64,000 bases of DNA from Cristatella mucedo (taxonomy: Eukaryota > Bryozoa > Phylactolaemata > Cristatellidae). A model generated the notes under the pieces. It was given only the letters and a program-made list of their open reading frames with translations, did no database searches and was not told the origin of the DNA. Location: NCBI GenBank assembly GCA_009760855.2, contig WPIO01000051.1, forward strand, positions 2,099,501 through 2,163,500, in the 5' to 3' direction. The position numbers and the translations under genes were made by a program. Positions 11,707-23,520 of this stretch are shown piece by piece; position 1 is the stretch's first letter, and every line of letters begins with the position of its first letter.

Positions 11707-13030
11707 TTTATTAGTTTTTATGTATGCATTTCTCACTTCAAATAGACCATCTAAGAGACCAGCGATATTAACGGTGGTATCTCCGTCTGTAAATCCACAA
11801 AGAATATGTTCGTATTACGCAGGAGGGTTGTGTATAGCCAAATCAAGGTTTAAGCGGCTTTCGGGACGCATTCCGGAGACAACACAATTAATCTCACGCA
11901 GTAAAGAGTAAGTGAGAAGCATGAGATGCATAGCTGAGTCAGAATAGCAGTTGAGGTAGTGAGTAGCTTGGAAGTAGCAGCTCAGGACGACTTGAAAGGA
12001 AATGTCATAGTCGGCAGCATGAGATTAGATGTCGTTGCGTAAGAGTTGTGGAAGTGAATTCAACAGTCTATGACCGGCAGAGAAAAAGCTTCTGTTGCCA
12101 ACAGTCCTTAAGTGGAGGAATAGAACAGCTAATTTATTATCAATTGAAGGCCTGAGGGCACGAGGAGGCTGACACTAGTGCAGTAGTTCAGCTAGGTATG
12201 AAGAAGCCAAGCCGTAGAGTGCCTTATTGGTCAGCGTAAGAACTTTACTCTGTACATTTTGATCAATCGGCAACCTTCCAAACTCTTTCAGCAAAGTAGA
12301 CACGTGGTCAAGCATCTGAGATTAGTAAACTAGCCCCGCAGCCATATTCATCACCAGCTGCAGTGGCCTAGTGGCTTATTTTCCGTAGCCCAGCCAAAAT
12401 AAAATTACAATAATCTAGCTGAGATAGAACCAATGAGCTAGTAAAGTCTTTAGCAAACCCACCGTGGAAAGCAAATTATAATCTTAGATTTGGACCGGCG
12501 AGATGGATAGCTGTGGAAGCAATCTTTTTAATGAAGCTTTCAAAATTTAGGCAGCTGTCGAAGAAGACACCTAAATTCCGAGTACGCCGTGATGGTTGCA
12601 CAAAAGCATCATCTACTTAAAGATCAAAGCCTTCTTGTACAGCCACACGCTATAATAATAATAATATAATATATGTGTATAGCGCCCTCAGAGAACTCGA
12701 TCTCTTTCTAGGCGCTTTATGATTGCTGCAAAGGAAGCATAATTGAATGGTTAGTGGTAGCACGCTCAATGTCAACAAGCATAGCATGGTTAGAGGTGAC
12801 ACGCGCACGGTCAACATGCATTAATGACAGAATGTACAGTAACAGCACTGATAAGCACACAAATTAAATGTCATGTATCTCCATCTGTAACTCCACAAAG
12901 ACTATGTGGGCGTTACGAAGGATAGTTTTGTACAGTGCACTCAAAGCCGGAGCGGCCTTCAGTAATCTCATGAAACAAAGAGAAAGTGAGCAGCATAGCT
13001 GAGTCAGGAGAGCAGTTGAGGTAGTGAGTA
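11707..13030 (-). mobile_element. LINE-B 3' fragments with an embedded LINE-A tail
   Basis: Read in reverse, 11707-12640 is the C-terminal RT/3' UTR part of a second LINE family, recognised by repeated landmarks also present at 44.3-45.2 and 53.8-54.2 kb (for example CAGCTGCAGTGGCCTAGT and GGCAGCATGAGA). It is full of stops. At 12651-12865 comes a LINE-A tail with a TAATAA run and the GCGCCCTCAGAGAACT hairpin end, then another LINE-B 3' piece at about 12880-13030. Confidence 0.75.
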
Positions 13031-13282
13031 GACAAAGGACGTACCACGTGGACCAACTAGATGCTGTGATACAAATGTTTTATTATTATTTCAACAACTT
13101 CATAGTTCGGCAATCCCGATAGTATTCTCGATAAACCTCCATGTAACAACTAATCGTTAATGTGTGGCTTTAGTTTCGAACGTTTATGGGGACGCTTATG
13201 CAGCTCATCGAAGAGGCAGTTCTCGTTTGATTGCAGAGTGGTTGATGACTGGGGAAAACCCGTGCAAAGCAGTTGAATGCTA

Positions 13283-13640
13283 ATAATAATAATAATAATA
13301 ATTCAATTGATAAAGCGCCCTCAGAGAACTTAATCTCTCTCTAGGCGCTTTACATTTGCTGCAAAGTGAAATGCAATTGAATTGTAAGTAAAATCATGCT
13401 TGAAAAACAAACGAAATGAATAATATGGTTAGGGGTGACATGCAAAGGGTCAGCATGCAAATGTGGTTAGTGGCAGCATGCACAGTGTCGGCACGCATAA
13501 GCACATGAAGGACGAATCACAGGGACCCACTAAATGCTGTCCTAAATAGGTGTGTTTTTAGGTTCCTTTTAAATGTGGTCAGGTCAGGGGATGTTTTGAC
13601 GCAGGTCGGGAGGGAGTTCCAGGCTTTGGGAGCACCTCCA
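13283..13640 (-). mobile_element. LINE-A 3' end
   Basis: Starts with (TAA)n, then GCGCCCTCAGAGAACTTAAT, the reverse of the LINE-A terminal hairpin, and continues through the 3' UTR into the last RT codons before breaking off at about 13,640. It is nearly identical in its 3' UTR to the copies at 34.1 and 38.8 kb. Confidence 0.85.
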
Positions 13641-13684
13641 AGCGGCTCGCTATGGTTCGCTCCGGTCTTTTGAGTAACTTAATA

Positions 13685-13835
13685 AAATTATTTTTACGAC
13701 CTCGGCGCCGAGGTCGTGGGTTCGAATCCTGTGATGGGCGATACTTTATCGAGCTGCAAGTGGTGGTGATAGCCGAAAAGGCTCATCTGTCGCTATAAAA
13801 ATGAGGCTGTTAAATCGGCTAGTATTTCTTTATAG
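13685..13835 (+). mobile_element. tRNA-derived SINE, copy 2
   Basis: Same family as the copy at 1791-1960: GACCTCGGCGCCGAGGTC, then B box GGTTCGAATCC, then the conserved body ending GAGGCTGTTAAATCGGCTAG. The 5' tRNA-like arm is degraded. Confidence 0.8.
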
Positions 13836-13947
13836 GGCTTACCTTAAAAATTAATAATTGACCATTCGTTGCGGGAAGCTTTCAGAAAGGCACCGAGTTT
13901 AAAGTAGACTCTCCGAGCACCTCCCATAGCGCCCCCAATTTGCCTCT

Positions 13948-15450
13948 ATGGTTTGTAGACTAAACTTGACAGGGAAACGAATTAACTTTCACAAAAATTT
14001 CAGTCGCGATTCAAGCGACACAATTCCACTGAAACTACTTTTTCATTCGACCAACAACACCCTACGCACCAACGATGACAAAAATAATACTGCCCAAACC
14101 TTTCTTGATCTACCAACTGCATTCGACAATATTGATCACTATGTCCTACTTGAACATTTGAGACCAACGATCAGTCTTGCTGGCGATATACCGGCTTGGT
14201 TCAAATCTATTAGTCCAACCGTGTTTAATCTGTTTCCATGTGGTGGTCAAGTCTTATCTACCAGACCAGTCACCAGTGGAGTTCCAAAAGGACCGCTCTC
14301 GGTCTTTTTCTGTTCTGCATTTATACCGAGCGCCCGGGGAAATGAATCGGGCCCATTGGATAAGCTTGCATTTATAGCTGACTATAACGGCTATATTTTT
14401 GATTAAAACAGTTGGAATCTGCTGTTGCGTCTGACAAACTGAATGCTTGCCTTAGAGACATTAGATCCTGAATGTCGGCCAATTTCCTCAAACTAAACGA
14501 CTATTAAACTGAACTGCTAATCATAGGACGCCCTAATCATACAGCTACACTAGCAGACTTTGCTCTAACAGTTAGTGTTAGCGTTGTGTGACAGATGTGA
14601 GAGGCAGTGCTTTGTGAAGCCATGCGCCAGTCAATGGTCGATAAAATTACGAGCTTTAATAGCGTAGCCGATAACAGAATGCGGACCGTATCAAATACAG
14701 ACAAAGTATTAGCAACAAGCAAGTTCAGTATATAGTTGTCCTAAATGATTACTATTAGCGGAGCAAGCCGTCGTTCATGCAAATCTAAATGCCATTGGCT
14801 TCTCATAAGGAACATGCTCCGATCAGCAGCAAGATGTGGTAAATCAGTAGTAGCTGATATGGCCTGAGCAGTGTTCAATTAGTCTAGCTGCATGTGATAT
14901 CCAGCCAATCAGTATTGAACTTCGGCTATGAAAAATAGACCTTTTGTTCTGCAAGTCATCCAGGGCAGCACTGCAGGTCAAGGTGAGATCGCTCCCTGTA
15001 GTAGTATAGGCACGCTGGCTGTAAAGCGATTCAGCCAAGAACAGTCACTATATACCGAATTTGAGGTTTCCTCTTGAATAGCTGCCTTAATTTTGAAAGT
15101 TTCAGTAAGAAGAGTGCTTCTAAAGCTACCCATCGCTTCCGATTCCGATCTAAGGTTATTGACATCCAACGCAGTGGCTTTTGAAGACCTAACTAGCTTC
15201 ACGATTCTATCTAGGCTGGATTGCTGACAATTCCGCCTGGACCGGGTTACCAAAAAAAGCCAAACAGTCTCTGCAGCTACTGATGAATATGGCTGCAGGG
15301 CAAGTTAGAAATCCAAGAGTTTCCACCTCGTGTCTCCTTTGCTGCAGGAGGTTCGACGAATTCTGGTTTATCGACGGATACAGAGTAAAGTTCCTTACGC
15401 TGACCCACAAGGCTCTCTATAGCCAAGTCGGTGCATGTGACTGTATTGTC
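13948..15450 (+). mobile_element. LINE-B reverse transcriptase fragments
   Basis: The ORF at 13948-14406 contains LDLPTAFDNIDHYVLLEHL, GVPKGPLS and FIADYNGYIFD, corresponding to RT motifs (AFD, GVPQGS, YADD) with the catalytic YADD decayed to IADY. After the stop, 14409-14530 continues with the segment that normally follows (DKLNACLRDI and a KLNDYKTELL-like run). A further piece resumes near 15240-15420 (GLPKKA, LTHKALYS). This is an inactive, fragmented copy. Confidence 0.8.
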
Positions 15451-16050
15451 TTGCTTAGATACTGCTACCAGACTAACTGTTGGGGTGATGAGACTGCTGC
15501 TCTTATGCTGGATAATGCTTGCTATTACTCTGCGACCTCGAAGCAGGTACCACTTACACCGCAGGTCGTGCGACAGCTGACAACCCTTGCTACGTGCCCA
15601 ATGGGGAGCCGTTTTTCGGCCACGCTCAGCCAAGTGGAAATGCTACATGCCATATGCCGAAAGTGCATGACGACGGGGAATACTGGTTGTTGCTTTTATG
15701 GTTTCCGTGTTTCCGCGGCCAGTCCTCAAGTTTTCGCTGACTCTGGGAAGTTGCTGATGCTTTTGCCGATCGCAATGTTTACGCGATATCTAGTGCAATG
15801 ATTCCTATGCGATTTAAGCTTGATGCATGCAATATTATTATCATTATAATCGATCCCCTGAATTTCAACCCACTTCCTTATTCGTCTTGCGACCCGGCCA
15901 CGGTTGCTGAAATCGTGTGCCGTAAAAAAAGCGTAGTTGAATGCCTGTTCCGATCAGCCCCTATTTACTTGTTCACTGCGCTCCAAAAGTCCGCGTGTGG
16001 ATGCTTGCTCAGCTAAGGGATCTGCTGGAGGCTGCCCAGTATAAATAAAA
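15451..16050. other. Unassigned
   Basis: Long plus-strand ORFs at 15283-15801 start in LINE-B sequence and run on. The downstream part has no recognised homology and probably derives from the repeat or its flank. Confidence 0.35.
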
Positions 16051-16052
16051 TA

Positions 16053-16217
16053 ATAAATCCTAGTTGATTAAACAGCCTCTTTTGTTTAGCGACAGAAGAG
16101 CCTTTATGACTATCAGTACTGCTTGCAGTGACGATAAAGGATCGCCCACCGCATGAATCGATCTCACGACCTCGGGACCGAGGTCGTGAAAGCAACCGCC
16201 TTGCCTAGTATACCGCA
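16053..16217 (-). mobile_element. tRNA-derived SINE, copy 3
   Basis: Minus-strand copy of the same SINE (CCTCGGTCCCGAGG palindrome, degraded B box, GAGGCTGTTTAATCAACTAG end). Confidence 0.8.
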
Positions 16218-17663
16218 CAGGCTGTCTAACTGATTATAAATCAGACAAGACTGGGTTGGTTAGCCGATTATGGAAATGAATACGGTTAGTAGCAGTCGCT
16301 ACCACTTGTGTTGTGGCGCGTAGAGGTTTCTGTCCGCTTATTTTTGCGTTCGCCAACTTATTTATAATACTGTTTTGGATCTTTATTGAGACACGGAGTA
16401 AGGTAAAAGACTCGCACATATTGTGCCAAGTGACCCACTGAATGTCTGAGAAGTTTTTTGTAACGCACTGAACTTATATCGATGCTGTGAAAATCGGGCG
16501 GTCACAGCACGAGAACCCCCAAGCGCAATTGCATGAAACTTGGCGGATAAACCCGTAGCATTATTCTTCATATTTTGGAATCAAAATCACAGTGTTCTGA
16601 CATTAACAGTTTTTTGTGAGACCCAAAAAATTCAACAGCTGCAAATTTAACCTTGGATTTGCACGTCGACCTCATAGCTATCTGCCGATGTATACGTCTT
16701 TCTTGTAGTTGATCAATGGGGCTATTAGAGGAGGGCAGTCATAGGTCAATCCGTCTAAAGCAGCAGGAACATCAGCTACAGGAGCGGAGCTCAGAACAAA
16801 AATTACTTTGATGAGCATTCACAGACTTTTGTCGTCATGGTATTCTGTTGCGAGATTGAATTCTTGAACCTTTCGCAGAGGATTCTGTCTGAGATTAAAC
16901 AAATATCTAACTAGCCGCTCTCCAAAAAGAATGGCTGAGCGGGCATGGTGACTGGCTTTGTCAAAATCTGACATAAGATTTGCAGGATATAGAGTTTGCA
17001 TTATTAATGCTTTACGAAACTGAACGTACTATATGTACTTCCCCACCAGACGTACAATCCAATATTGGTTTCTCTTTGATGTAATAGTAATTGATTTGGA
17101 ATAAAACAACCTGGTTACATTTTTAAATCATGTAGTTAAAATGTTATTGCTATAGCAGCACGCTTTTTCTTGCGCGAATGTGTCGGAGTTGCTAGCATTG
17201 TGCCCTTTTGTCGTCGCGCTTTTGTCCTGTGCGCCTTTTTCGAGTTGCCTATTTCACATCCTTTCCAGCCGTCTCGAGTATCTAAATCTGTACTAATCAC
17301 TCCCTAAACTTCTGTCTGACTCAGCTTATTTCTAACATTCTTTTTGCTCCGTGAGATGAAGTCAGTTGTTTACCGAATGCGTACCGAAAGCCCCTTTGGC
17401 TTTGAGTTCGCTACACAAAACTCTACTTCGTAATACGCTGACTTTGTAGACTTACAGGCGGAGATAACTTACATTACATTACAGTACGTTACGTTGCAAT
17501 TAAAACTCACGCTGCCGCAACCTAGTGCCTAAAGCGACGGTTTATTGCGAGCCGGTTAGTAGCGGTTACGCTCCGGCGTAGGTGCTTTATACGGCGCGCT
17601 GCGGTCCAACTGAGTAACTACTCGAACCGAGCTACACGAACTCCCAAAGTCCGGGTATTGCAA
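16218..17663. other. No gene recognised
   Basis: Host sequence between the SINE and the provirus. A TAC-rich run (ACATTACATTACAGTACGTTACG) occurs near 17470-17495, and GC-rich sequence abuts the provirus. Confidence 0.45.
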
Positions 17664-17668
17664 CCCTC

Positions 17669-17985
17669 AGTAGAAGGTGGTTTTTCCCTATCGCACCCTT
17701 ACCCTCAAAAAGAAGCATTTTTACATTCGATCTCACATTCGTGTGATCTCATTACAAAATGCTTCTTTTTAAGTGTGCCTTGCGATAAGAAAAAAACCTT
17801 ACTACTATAGTTATGTAGATTGTAAAAGTACAATATAATAGTGAACATTTTCTGCATAACTCTGATTACACAACGAGTAATAAATTACTATATAAGAGTG
17901 AAAAATGTCTGCAAAATTCAATCTTGCTTTATATTATAATTGATATTTTTAATGAAATAAAATTTATTTTCTTAATATAGATGTA
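17669..17985 (+). repeat. Left terminal inverted repeat
   Basis: Matches the reverse complement of 39795-40055, with substitutions and about 50 extra bases in this arm. Homology runs from the AGTAG terminus through an internal hairpin (17707-17770) and an AT-rich segment to the ATG of the first gene, and slightly into its coding sequence. Confidence 0.9.
17707..17770. repeat. Subterminal palindrome inside left TIR
   Basis: A perfect 15-bp inverted repeat, AAAAAGAAGCATTTT at 17707-17721 and AAAATGCTTCTTTTT at 17756-17770. Between them is a smaller TCACA/TGTGA stem with a TTCG loop. The same 15-bp pair is kept in the right TIR at 39957-39971 and 40006-40020, which argues for function at the termini. 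Confidence 0.85.
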
Positions 17986-18370
17986 TGACAAAAATGAATT
18001 TTCAATACGTAAGGGAGAAAAATATTACAGTTATGTTAAAAGAATTGTTTTTGCTTTTGAAACAAATACTGGAATAAAACCTAAATATCCTAGAACTTTT
18101 GCAGATTTAAGTAAACTAGTTATAAAAATAAGTAATTTACCTATTTCAAATGAAGATAATTTTGTAGTTATTACTAATGATGATCTTATTATTCATGAAT
18201 TAAATTATGATTCTATATTATATAAAAATACTGAAAGATTATTGATTTCAACTGTAAGTTATATAACACAATTGTTGGAAACTTATACTGAAAAATATCA
18301 TTATCTTTGTTTTACTTGTAGTTTAGAATATAGCAGAAATCGAAGTACTTTTGTAAATCAATTTCATTAA
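17981..18370 (+). CDS. Left-terminal provirus ORF (TIR-borne N-terminus)
   Basis: 129 codons from an ATG directly after CTTAATATAG. Its first residues resemble those of the right-end PolB ORF (M-x-D-[KR]-NEFS, then VKR/AKR), because the TIR overlaps the start of both. The C-terminal part has a CxxC and a downstream His (CFTC ... QFH) like a half zinc finger. After the TAA the same frame remains coding-like for about 25 codons. Function unknown; an N-terminal paralogue of the polymerase gene created by the TIR is likely. Confidence 0.6.
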   Translation: MYDKNEFSIRKGEKYYSYVKRIVFAFETNTGIKPKYPRTFADLSKLVIKISNLPISNEDNFVVITNDDLIIHELNYDSILYKNTERLLISTVSYITQLLETYTEKYHYLCFTCSLEYSRNRSTFVNQFH

Positions 18371-18510
18371 ATTAAAATCAAAGACCAACAAGAAGTCTTA
18401 GAGAAACAATAGTTTTTATTCATTAATAAAACAACAATTCGATACATTCAATGAGTATGAAATTAATACAGATACAATTATTACTTACGTATACAATTTT
18501 ATACAAATAA

Positions 18511-18989
18511 ATTTATGTGGGATGAAGTATTTGAAAGGAGAATAAGAAATATTCCAAAAGAAGAGGATTATTAATATAGAGCAATCATGTCAGATCTAAG
18601 AACGAAATTTACTAACGACAAATACAATCGAATACTTTTAGAAAACGAAAGAGTTAGAGATTGTTTAACTAAATTATACGTGTTTGATATTGATTTCAAT
18701 TTATAAGTATTTTTTTAACTCTTGCAATTACTGTAACTAGTACATACGTTGAACAATATGAGGACCTTTCGCATGTAGTAACTGTTTTAGGTGGACTAAC
18801 AACAATGATAATATCAGTTGAAAGTACAATATCATAAATTGATAGAAGAAAACGTTCCACTCTTAATCTTCAAATCTTAATTTTGTTTCAAAGATAGTAG
18901 ATGCCTTGGATGATGATAATATCGCTAAAGAAGAATTTAATCAAACAGTTGTGGAACAATTAGATAATCCAGATGATTCTAAATCTTAA
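18511..18989 (+). pseudogene. Provirus genes, fragmentary
   Basis: Frame from about 18511 through a TAA near 18572 into MSDLRTKFTNDKYN and on to 18704 reads as coding. It is followed by a second fragment with a hydrophobic segment (VVTVLGGLTTMIIS) and an acidic tail ending at TAA 18987-18989. That end overlaps the integrase stop on the other strand by 10 bp. No family recognised. Confidence 0.45.
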
Positions 18990-19860
18990 CCACTTGCAAC
19001 TCTTCTCTAACAAAACTTCTTTTAACATCATTTACGTGATAACGAACTGGTTTTTCTTGCAATACCATTATTCTATCAATAGTATGTTTAGTTAAACTCC
19101 ATATCGCGTCTGTAGCTCTTCTTCTTTTTTCATCTTCTCCTTAACCCGGTTCTAATAAATATCTAACAGTTGTTCCTAGTTCTAACAACTTTTCTTGTTC
19201 TCCTACTTTTCTATGATATTTTGGTTTCTTTAGTTTTACTATTTCTTTTTTTATTGCTTTAGAAGGCTTTTCACCAGTTGTTCTTGTAATACTATTATTT
19301 AGATAATCAATAATCTATCAGAAATTATCAATCCCCTCTTTATTTCTAGTATAATCTCCTTTATTATTACTTTCTATTTCTTTTTCATATTGTGCAATAA
19401 ATGCTATCTCAGCTACTGTTCTATTCATTCTTTCAACTAATGCGGCTCTCTTTTTACTAGTACCTTCTATAACATTTGTTTCATGTTTTTTCATTTCTTT
19501 AGCAAACTCACCTTTAAAATCCGATCCTGGATCTACGGTTATCTTCTTTGGCCATTCTAAAGGTCTTTTACTATAAATATCTATTACTGCTTGTGTTACT
19601 TCTTTAGAAGATTTTGTTTTAAGTGGTCTTGAATCTTTATATCTACTAGCAACATCAATAGCGCTCAAAGCATATTTGTATCCAGAGTCATTTGGCATAT
19701 ATAAAATGTCTGCTTGATAATTTTCATTAGGTTAAAAAATATTAAAGAAACCCTGCGGAATATCCTTAGGTCTTGGTTTGAATACTTGACTTATATCTGA
19801 GTTAGGATTGAATTGACCTTCGTTCTTTCTTTCTTTTAGAGATAAAATTGAGTTCTATAG
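18980..19860 (-). pseudogene. int: Retroviral-type (rve/DDE) integrase
   Basis: The frame runs from about 19860 to TAG at 18982-18980 without a frameshift but with internal stops: TAA at 19732-19734, TGA-TAG at 19320-19315, and TAA near 19143. Catalytic motifs are visible: YQADILYMPNDSGYKYAL (first Asp), VDPGSDFKGEF (second Asp) and LVERMNRTVAE (Glu). The C-terminal chromodomain-like tail has TVRYLLEPG and a KRRATDAIWS segment, then FVREELQVV, as in Polinton integrases. It would insert the element by strand transfer at TIR ends. No ATG was found; the start should lie close to the divergent TCTATAGAGA promoter at 19853-19863. As written it is broken. Confidence 0.9.
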
Positions 19861-19863
19861 AGA

Positions 19864-20240
19864 ATGGAAATATTTTGTGATGCATGCTTAAAATACATTT
19901 AATGAAATTGAATACCTTAAGTCAGGTCATCTTTATTATAAACCACCAAAAATAAAGAGACCAAAACAAAAATATGAAATACGTTGTAATATCTGTGATT
20001 TAGATATGAATGAAACGGAATTTGATTCTAGTCTTTCACGTAATGATACAAGTATAATTGGTTCTTACTGTAATATAAATTCAAATACATTCAAAAAAGA
20101 GAAACCAACTAAATTATATTCATTAGTTAAGAAACGCTTAAAAAGAATCTTGTTCTACTACATGTTTACATCATTGTTTAGATCATGAAGCTATTTGTGC
20201 TATTTCAAAGCTATTTCCACTAGTTAAAGGTTAACGTAAA
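19864..20240 (+). pseudogene. Small zinc-finger-like provirus gene
   Basis: ATG at 19864 directly after TCTATAGAGA. It opens MEIFCDACLK, shifts frame within about 12 codons, then continues through CNICDLDM and, after another shift, a Cys/His-rich end. C-x2-C pairs suggest a Zn-binding protein. Divergent from the integrase, sharing a very short promoter. Confidence 0.45.
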
Positions 20241-20286
20241 GCCACGAAGTTGAAAGAGTTGAGTTCTAATAGTTCATTTATATTTC

Positions 20287-21171
20287 TCAGGAGGCTACAT
20301 AACTGACCTTTAAATTTCCAAGACTGTCAATGAAGTAATAATCTGTAGGTAATCTATTAAAATATGCATATTACTTTACATTTACTCCACCACTTGGAGA
20401 AGTATTTACAGCTCTTATTTCACCAGATACAACAGTACTATCACTACTAGGTCTAAGAAATACACAATTAGATGCTCCAATAACCATAACACATAAAATA
20501 CTATTGGTGGAGATGTTTTATTTGATTCATTGAAATCAATATTACTTCTGTTATTTTTTAACTGTTTTATCTACATAAGATTTAGTTGCAACATCAAAAG
20601 AATTAATAGGATCAGCAAAATTTGTTATTGAATCTCCACCCATATTATTAATTGCTGCTGAAGGAAATGCTTTTAGTAAAAAATCTCGTTTCATTCCTCC
20701 GTACGTAACACAATAATCATCATTTAATACTACTAGATTTCCATTGCCTGAATTCCAACAAGTAGATGTTATAGCATAGCTATTCATGTTTACATCCCCT
20801 AACATCGTATCACCTGTTTTTTAACATAATTTTTTATTTGACTCAAATTAACGCCATCAGTAGGATTTATCCCTTCACCAAGATTAACAATAGGTTTACG
20901 AGCAAGATTTAATGACGCTCCATTTGACTCAAATTAACGCCATCAGTAGGATTTATCCCTTCACCAAGATTAACAATAGGTTTACGAGCAAGATTTAATG
21001 ACGCTCCAGAATTAACAATAAAGTTTGCACATGCATAAGATTTTGTTACAGCGTCACCATCATTAACAGGATCTGATAAATTTAAAACTTATTTCCATTT
21101 GCATTAAGATCTGATAGTATATATCCACTAATTTTTTAAACATAATCAGCTGAATTAAACTTTGCAGTCAT
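20287..21171 (-). pseudogene. Tail-fibre-like repeat protein (minus-strand copy)
   Basis: ATG at 21171 after AATATATAG. It contains the repeat unit typical of this element: a G-N/D-hydrophobic-N stretch, then I-x-N-L/F-x-DPI/VN-x-x-DA-x-K/T-x-YVD (for example ITNFADPINSFDVATKSYVD at about 20570-20630). The frame is broken by an exact 86-bp tandem duplication (20836-21007) and by stops. The intact part is 20551-20805. Similar repeats form three plus-strand genes at 31.0-34.9 kb. A receptor-binding fibre role is inference. Confidence 0.7.
20836..21007. repeat. Exact 86-bp tandem duplication
   Basis: 20836-20921 and 20922-21007 appear identical base for base. As 86 is not a multiple of 3 it shifts the reading frame of the fibre-like gene. 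Perfect identity suggests a recent slippage event or an assembly artefact. Confidence 0.9.
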
Positions 21172-21985
21172 CTATATATTCATCGATTAATATTTTACTT
21201 CTCTCTAATACTTCTCTAACTACTGGAGCAATTCTTGAAAATCTACCATAATTTTCTTCTTCTACTACTTGTATTTCTACCTTTTTATATAAAATTTTAT
21301 ATCAAAGCCATTACTTGTTTTATTTAAAAATCTACCATATTCACTTATTATATCAAATTCAAAATCAAAAAACTTTTTATCCTTAAGAAGTAGCATAAAT
21401 AAAGGAGTTCTAATTGGCATGTCAAAATCATACATAATTAGTAGGTACTCCAACATTCCTAGCTGCTATGTAGTCTACAGGTATATCTTCACAATTCATT
21501 CCAGGGACAAAGATTTCAAGTTCAGAGTAAAACACCTTCTAAATTTTATTACGTGTAATCTAAGTAAACATTGAGCTAAGTATTGTTTTGGAACAAATTC
21601 TTCAACCATACTTCTACTCCATAAACATTGTATCTCAATCAACGTATTTTCATCTATTATTCCATCTGGAAAATAACGATAAACTCCATTACTAGTAAAA
21701 CACTCATTTGAATTCTCAATTTTTCTATCTAGTTTTATTTCTAGAAATTTAGCAGCAATAGGTTCGAATACCTTTACAAACAACATGTGAGGAAATCTCA
21801 TAGGAGAGTTATTAGCAGTGTATTTTTTTTAGTTTTCTATTTGCAATTAATTCAATATCACCATCCATTTGTGCACCAAACACCATATCATTTCCTAAAA
21901 CAGAATAAACTTTTGATCCACCAATATTCAAAGATATATATCTTTTCCACTCAACTGAACCTTGAATAAAATTAGTTTTACGCAT
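21155..21985 (-). pseudogene. YqaJ/PD-(D/E)XK-like nuclease
   Basis: Starts at ATG 21985, 24 bp after the capsid gene stop. Frameshifts fall near 21825 and 21540, with more near 21430 and 21290. The middle part has YFPDGIIDENTLIEIQCLWS, then VPKQYLAQCLLRLHV, which matches the P-D-G ... E-I-K-C and Q-x-x-x-Q-L pattern of YqaJ/herpes alkaline-exonuclease-type nucleases, except that the catalytic Lys is Gln. Such nucleases act in viral recombination or genome processing. The end (TAA 21157-21155) overlaps the fibre-like start by 17 bp. Assignment rests on motif pattern only. Confidence 0.55.
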
Positions 21986-22008
21986 TATATTTAGAAATTA
22001 TAATTTCA

Positions 22009-23520
22009 TTAAAAACCTTTTCTATCATACACAAACATTCCTTTATTACAACTAAAGTTAGATCCATTACCATTAGATTTTAGTTCAGCAGTATTCTCAC
22101 AAATAGTTAGATCATGAATTAGATTTGTATTAGATGCATCAGGAAGAGTAGTGTTGAATTCAATAGTTACATCCAATCTTGATTTTACTCTAAGAGGCTC
22201 ATCATTGTATTACAGATCAATAACATGAAATGAAAAAAAAGACAACCATTCAGGATAAGTAACACCGACAGGTTCAGTAAGCTCATTAAGACCAAGATAT
22301 TGTTTTCTGAATGTTGTGAAATCCATATATTCCGGAGTACATTTTCCAAGTTTTGGTGCACTAGTTCTTGCAGCAGTAGGATATTGTTTAGATCCATTAG
22401 CAAGCACAGTAACATTTTTAATATCACAGTGATTGCAAGTGCAAGGATTACCAGTATAATCATTGTATTTATTGTAGTTTTGAGTTGCAATAATTAGCCA
22501 TCTAACTTTATCAATTATATTTTGAACTTATAGTGTTTTAGTAAACTTAGTACCTTGATTCATACTATTTATGCTAACATTTTCATAACGTGTAGCTCTG
22601 TATCAAGTCCTATTGTCTTTGATTTTTCACTTGAAATATCAGCAAGTGCTCTTTGAATATTTTCTTTAGGTGTTATACATGGTACTATCAATCTCATGTT
22701 TGACATTACAATTCTGAAACTATTCCATACACCATCTCCATTTGCTAGAGCAGTACCTTTAGTAGAGATAGCATTAGATTGATTTGAAGCAAGACCTGTT
22801 GCACCTGTCATAATAGCATCGTAATCCATTCCACTAACACGTGTCATTTCAAGTGTAAAAGGAATATTATAAATAACTGTATTCCTGTCAGCACAGAATC
22901 CAGAAATTCGTGATAGAGAAAGTGCAATACTAAAAGTTCCTACAGTATCAACAAGATTGTTTATAAGAGCTCTTCTATAAACGAATCCATTATTTGCACT
23001 ACTCGCTCCAGAATCAGCAGGACTAGAATAAGTATTACCTGAAGTCATATCATCCAATGAATTTGCTTCATCTTTTTTCAACCAGTTGCAAGACCTTCAG
23101 TTCTATTATAATTATTTGGATAACATAGAAGTCCCATTAATGTTGAAACACTTCCAACTCCTTGTGATAGTGGTATACTTTCAATTTCTTCAGTGCAAAG
23201 TCTAACTTTCATACTACTAAACAACCATGCACCAGCATTATTAACAAGATCTACAGCAAGATTTCTGGTAGGAGGTCCATCAGCACCACCAGCAGAAGTT
23301 TGTACTTGTAGTTGCCCTTCAAGTAAAAGATTAGCATCAGATAGAATATAACACGTTTGTTGTTCACCAGGAACGATAAATGTAACCAGCTTACCAGCAA
23401 TAGTGTCAGTTTCATTTCCATTCATTTGATACAATTCTCTGTATTGATAATCTGTAAGTTTATAATCGGGAAATCAGAACCACCCAATTCCAGTCTTACA
23501 TCGATAGGTGCACTTGCCAT
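22009..23520 (-). pseudogene. MCP: Major capsid protein (double jelly-roll type)
   Basis: ATG at 23520 follows TATATAGAGAAGAA; tandem TAA TGA ends it at 22011-22006, about 500 codons. Frameshifts occur near 23450, 23080 and 22600, and in-frame TAAs near 22525 and 22208. Recognisable stretches include an N-terminal YQYRELY-like strand, LVDTVGTFSIALSLSRISGFCADR in the middle, and a C-terminal YPEWLSFFSFHVIDL followed by PLRVKSRLDV. Length, position and motifs fit the Polinton capsid protein. No structure-based check was possible. It would form hexons of the icosahedral shell. Confidence 0.8.

Noticed and set aside
15283-15801. 172-aa plus-strand ORF as a host gene
   Set aside because: Its first third is LINE-B RT (LTHKALYS); the rest has no domain and no splice signals.
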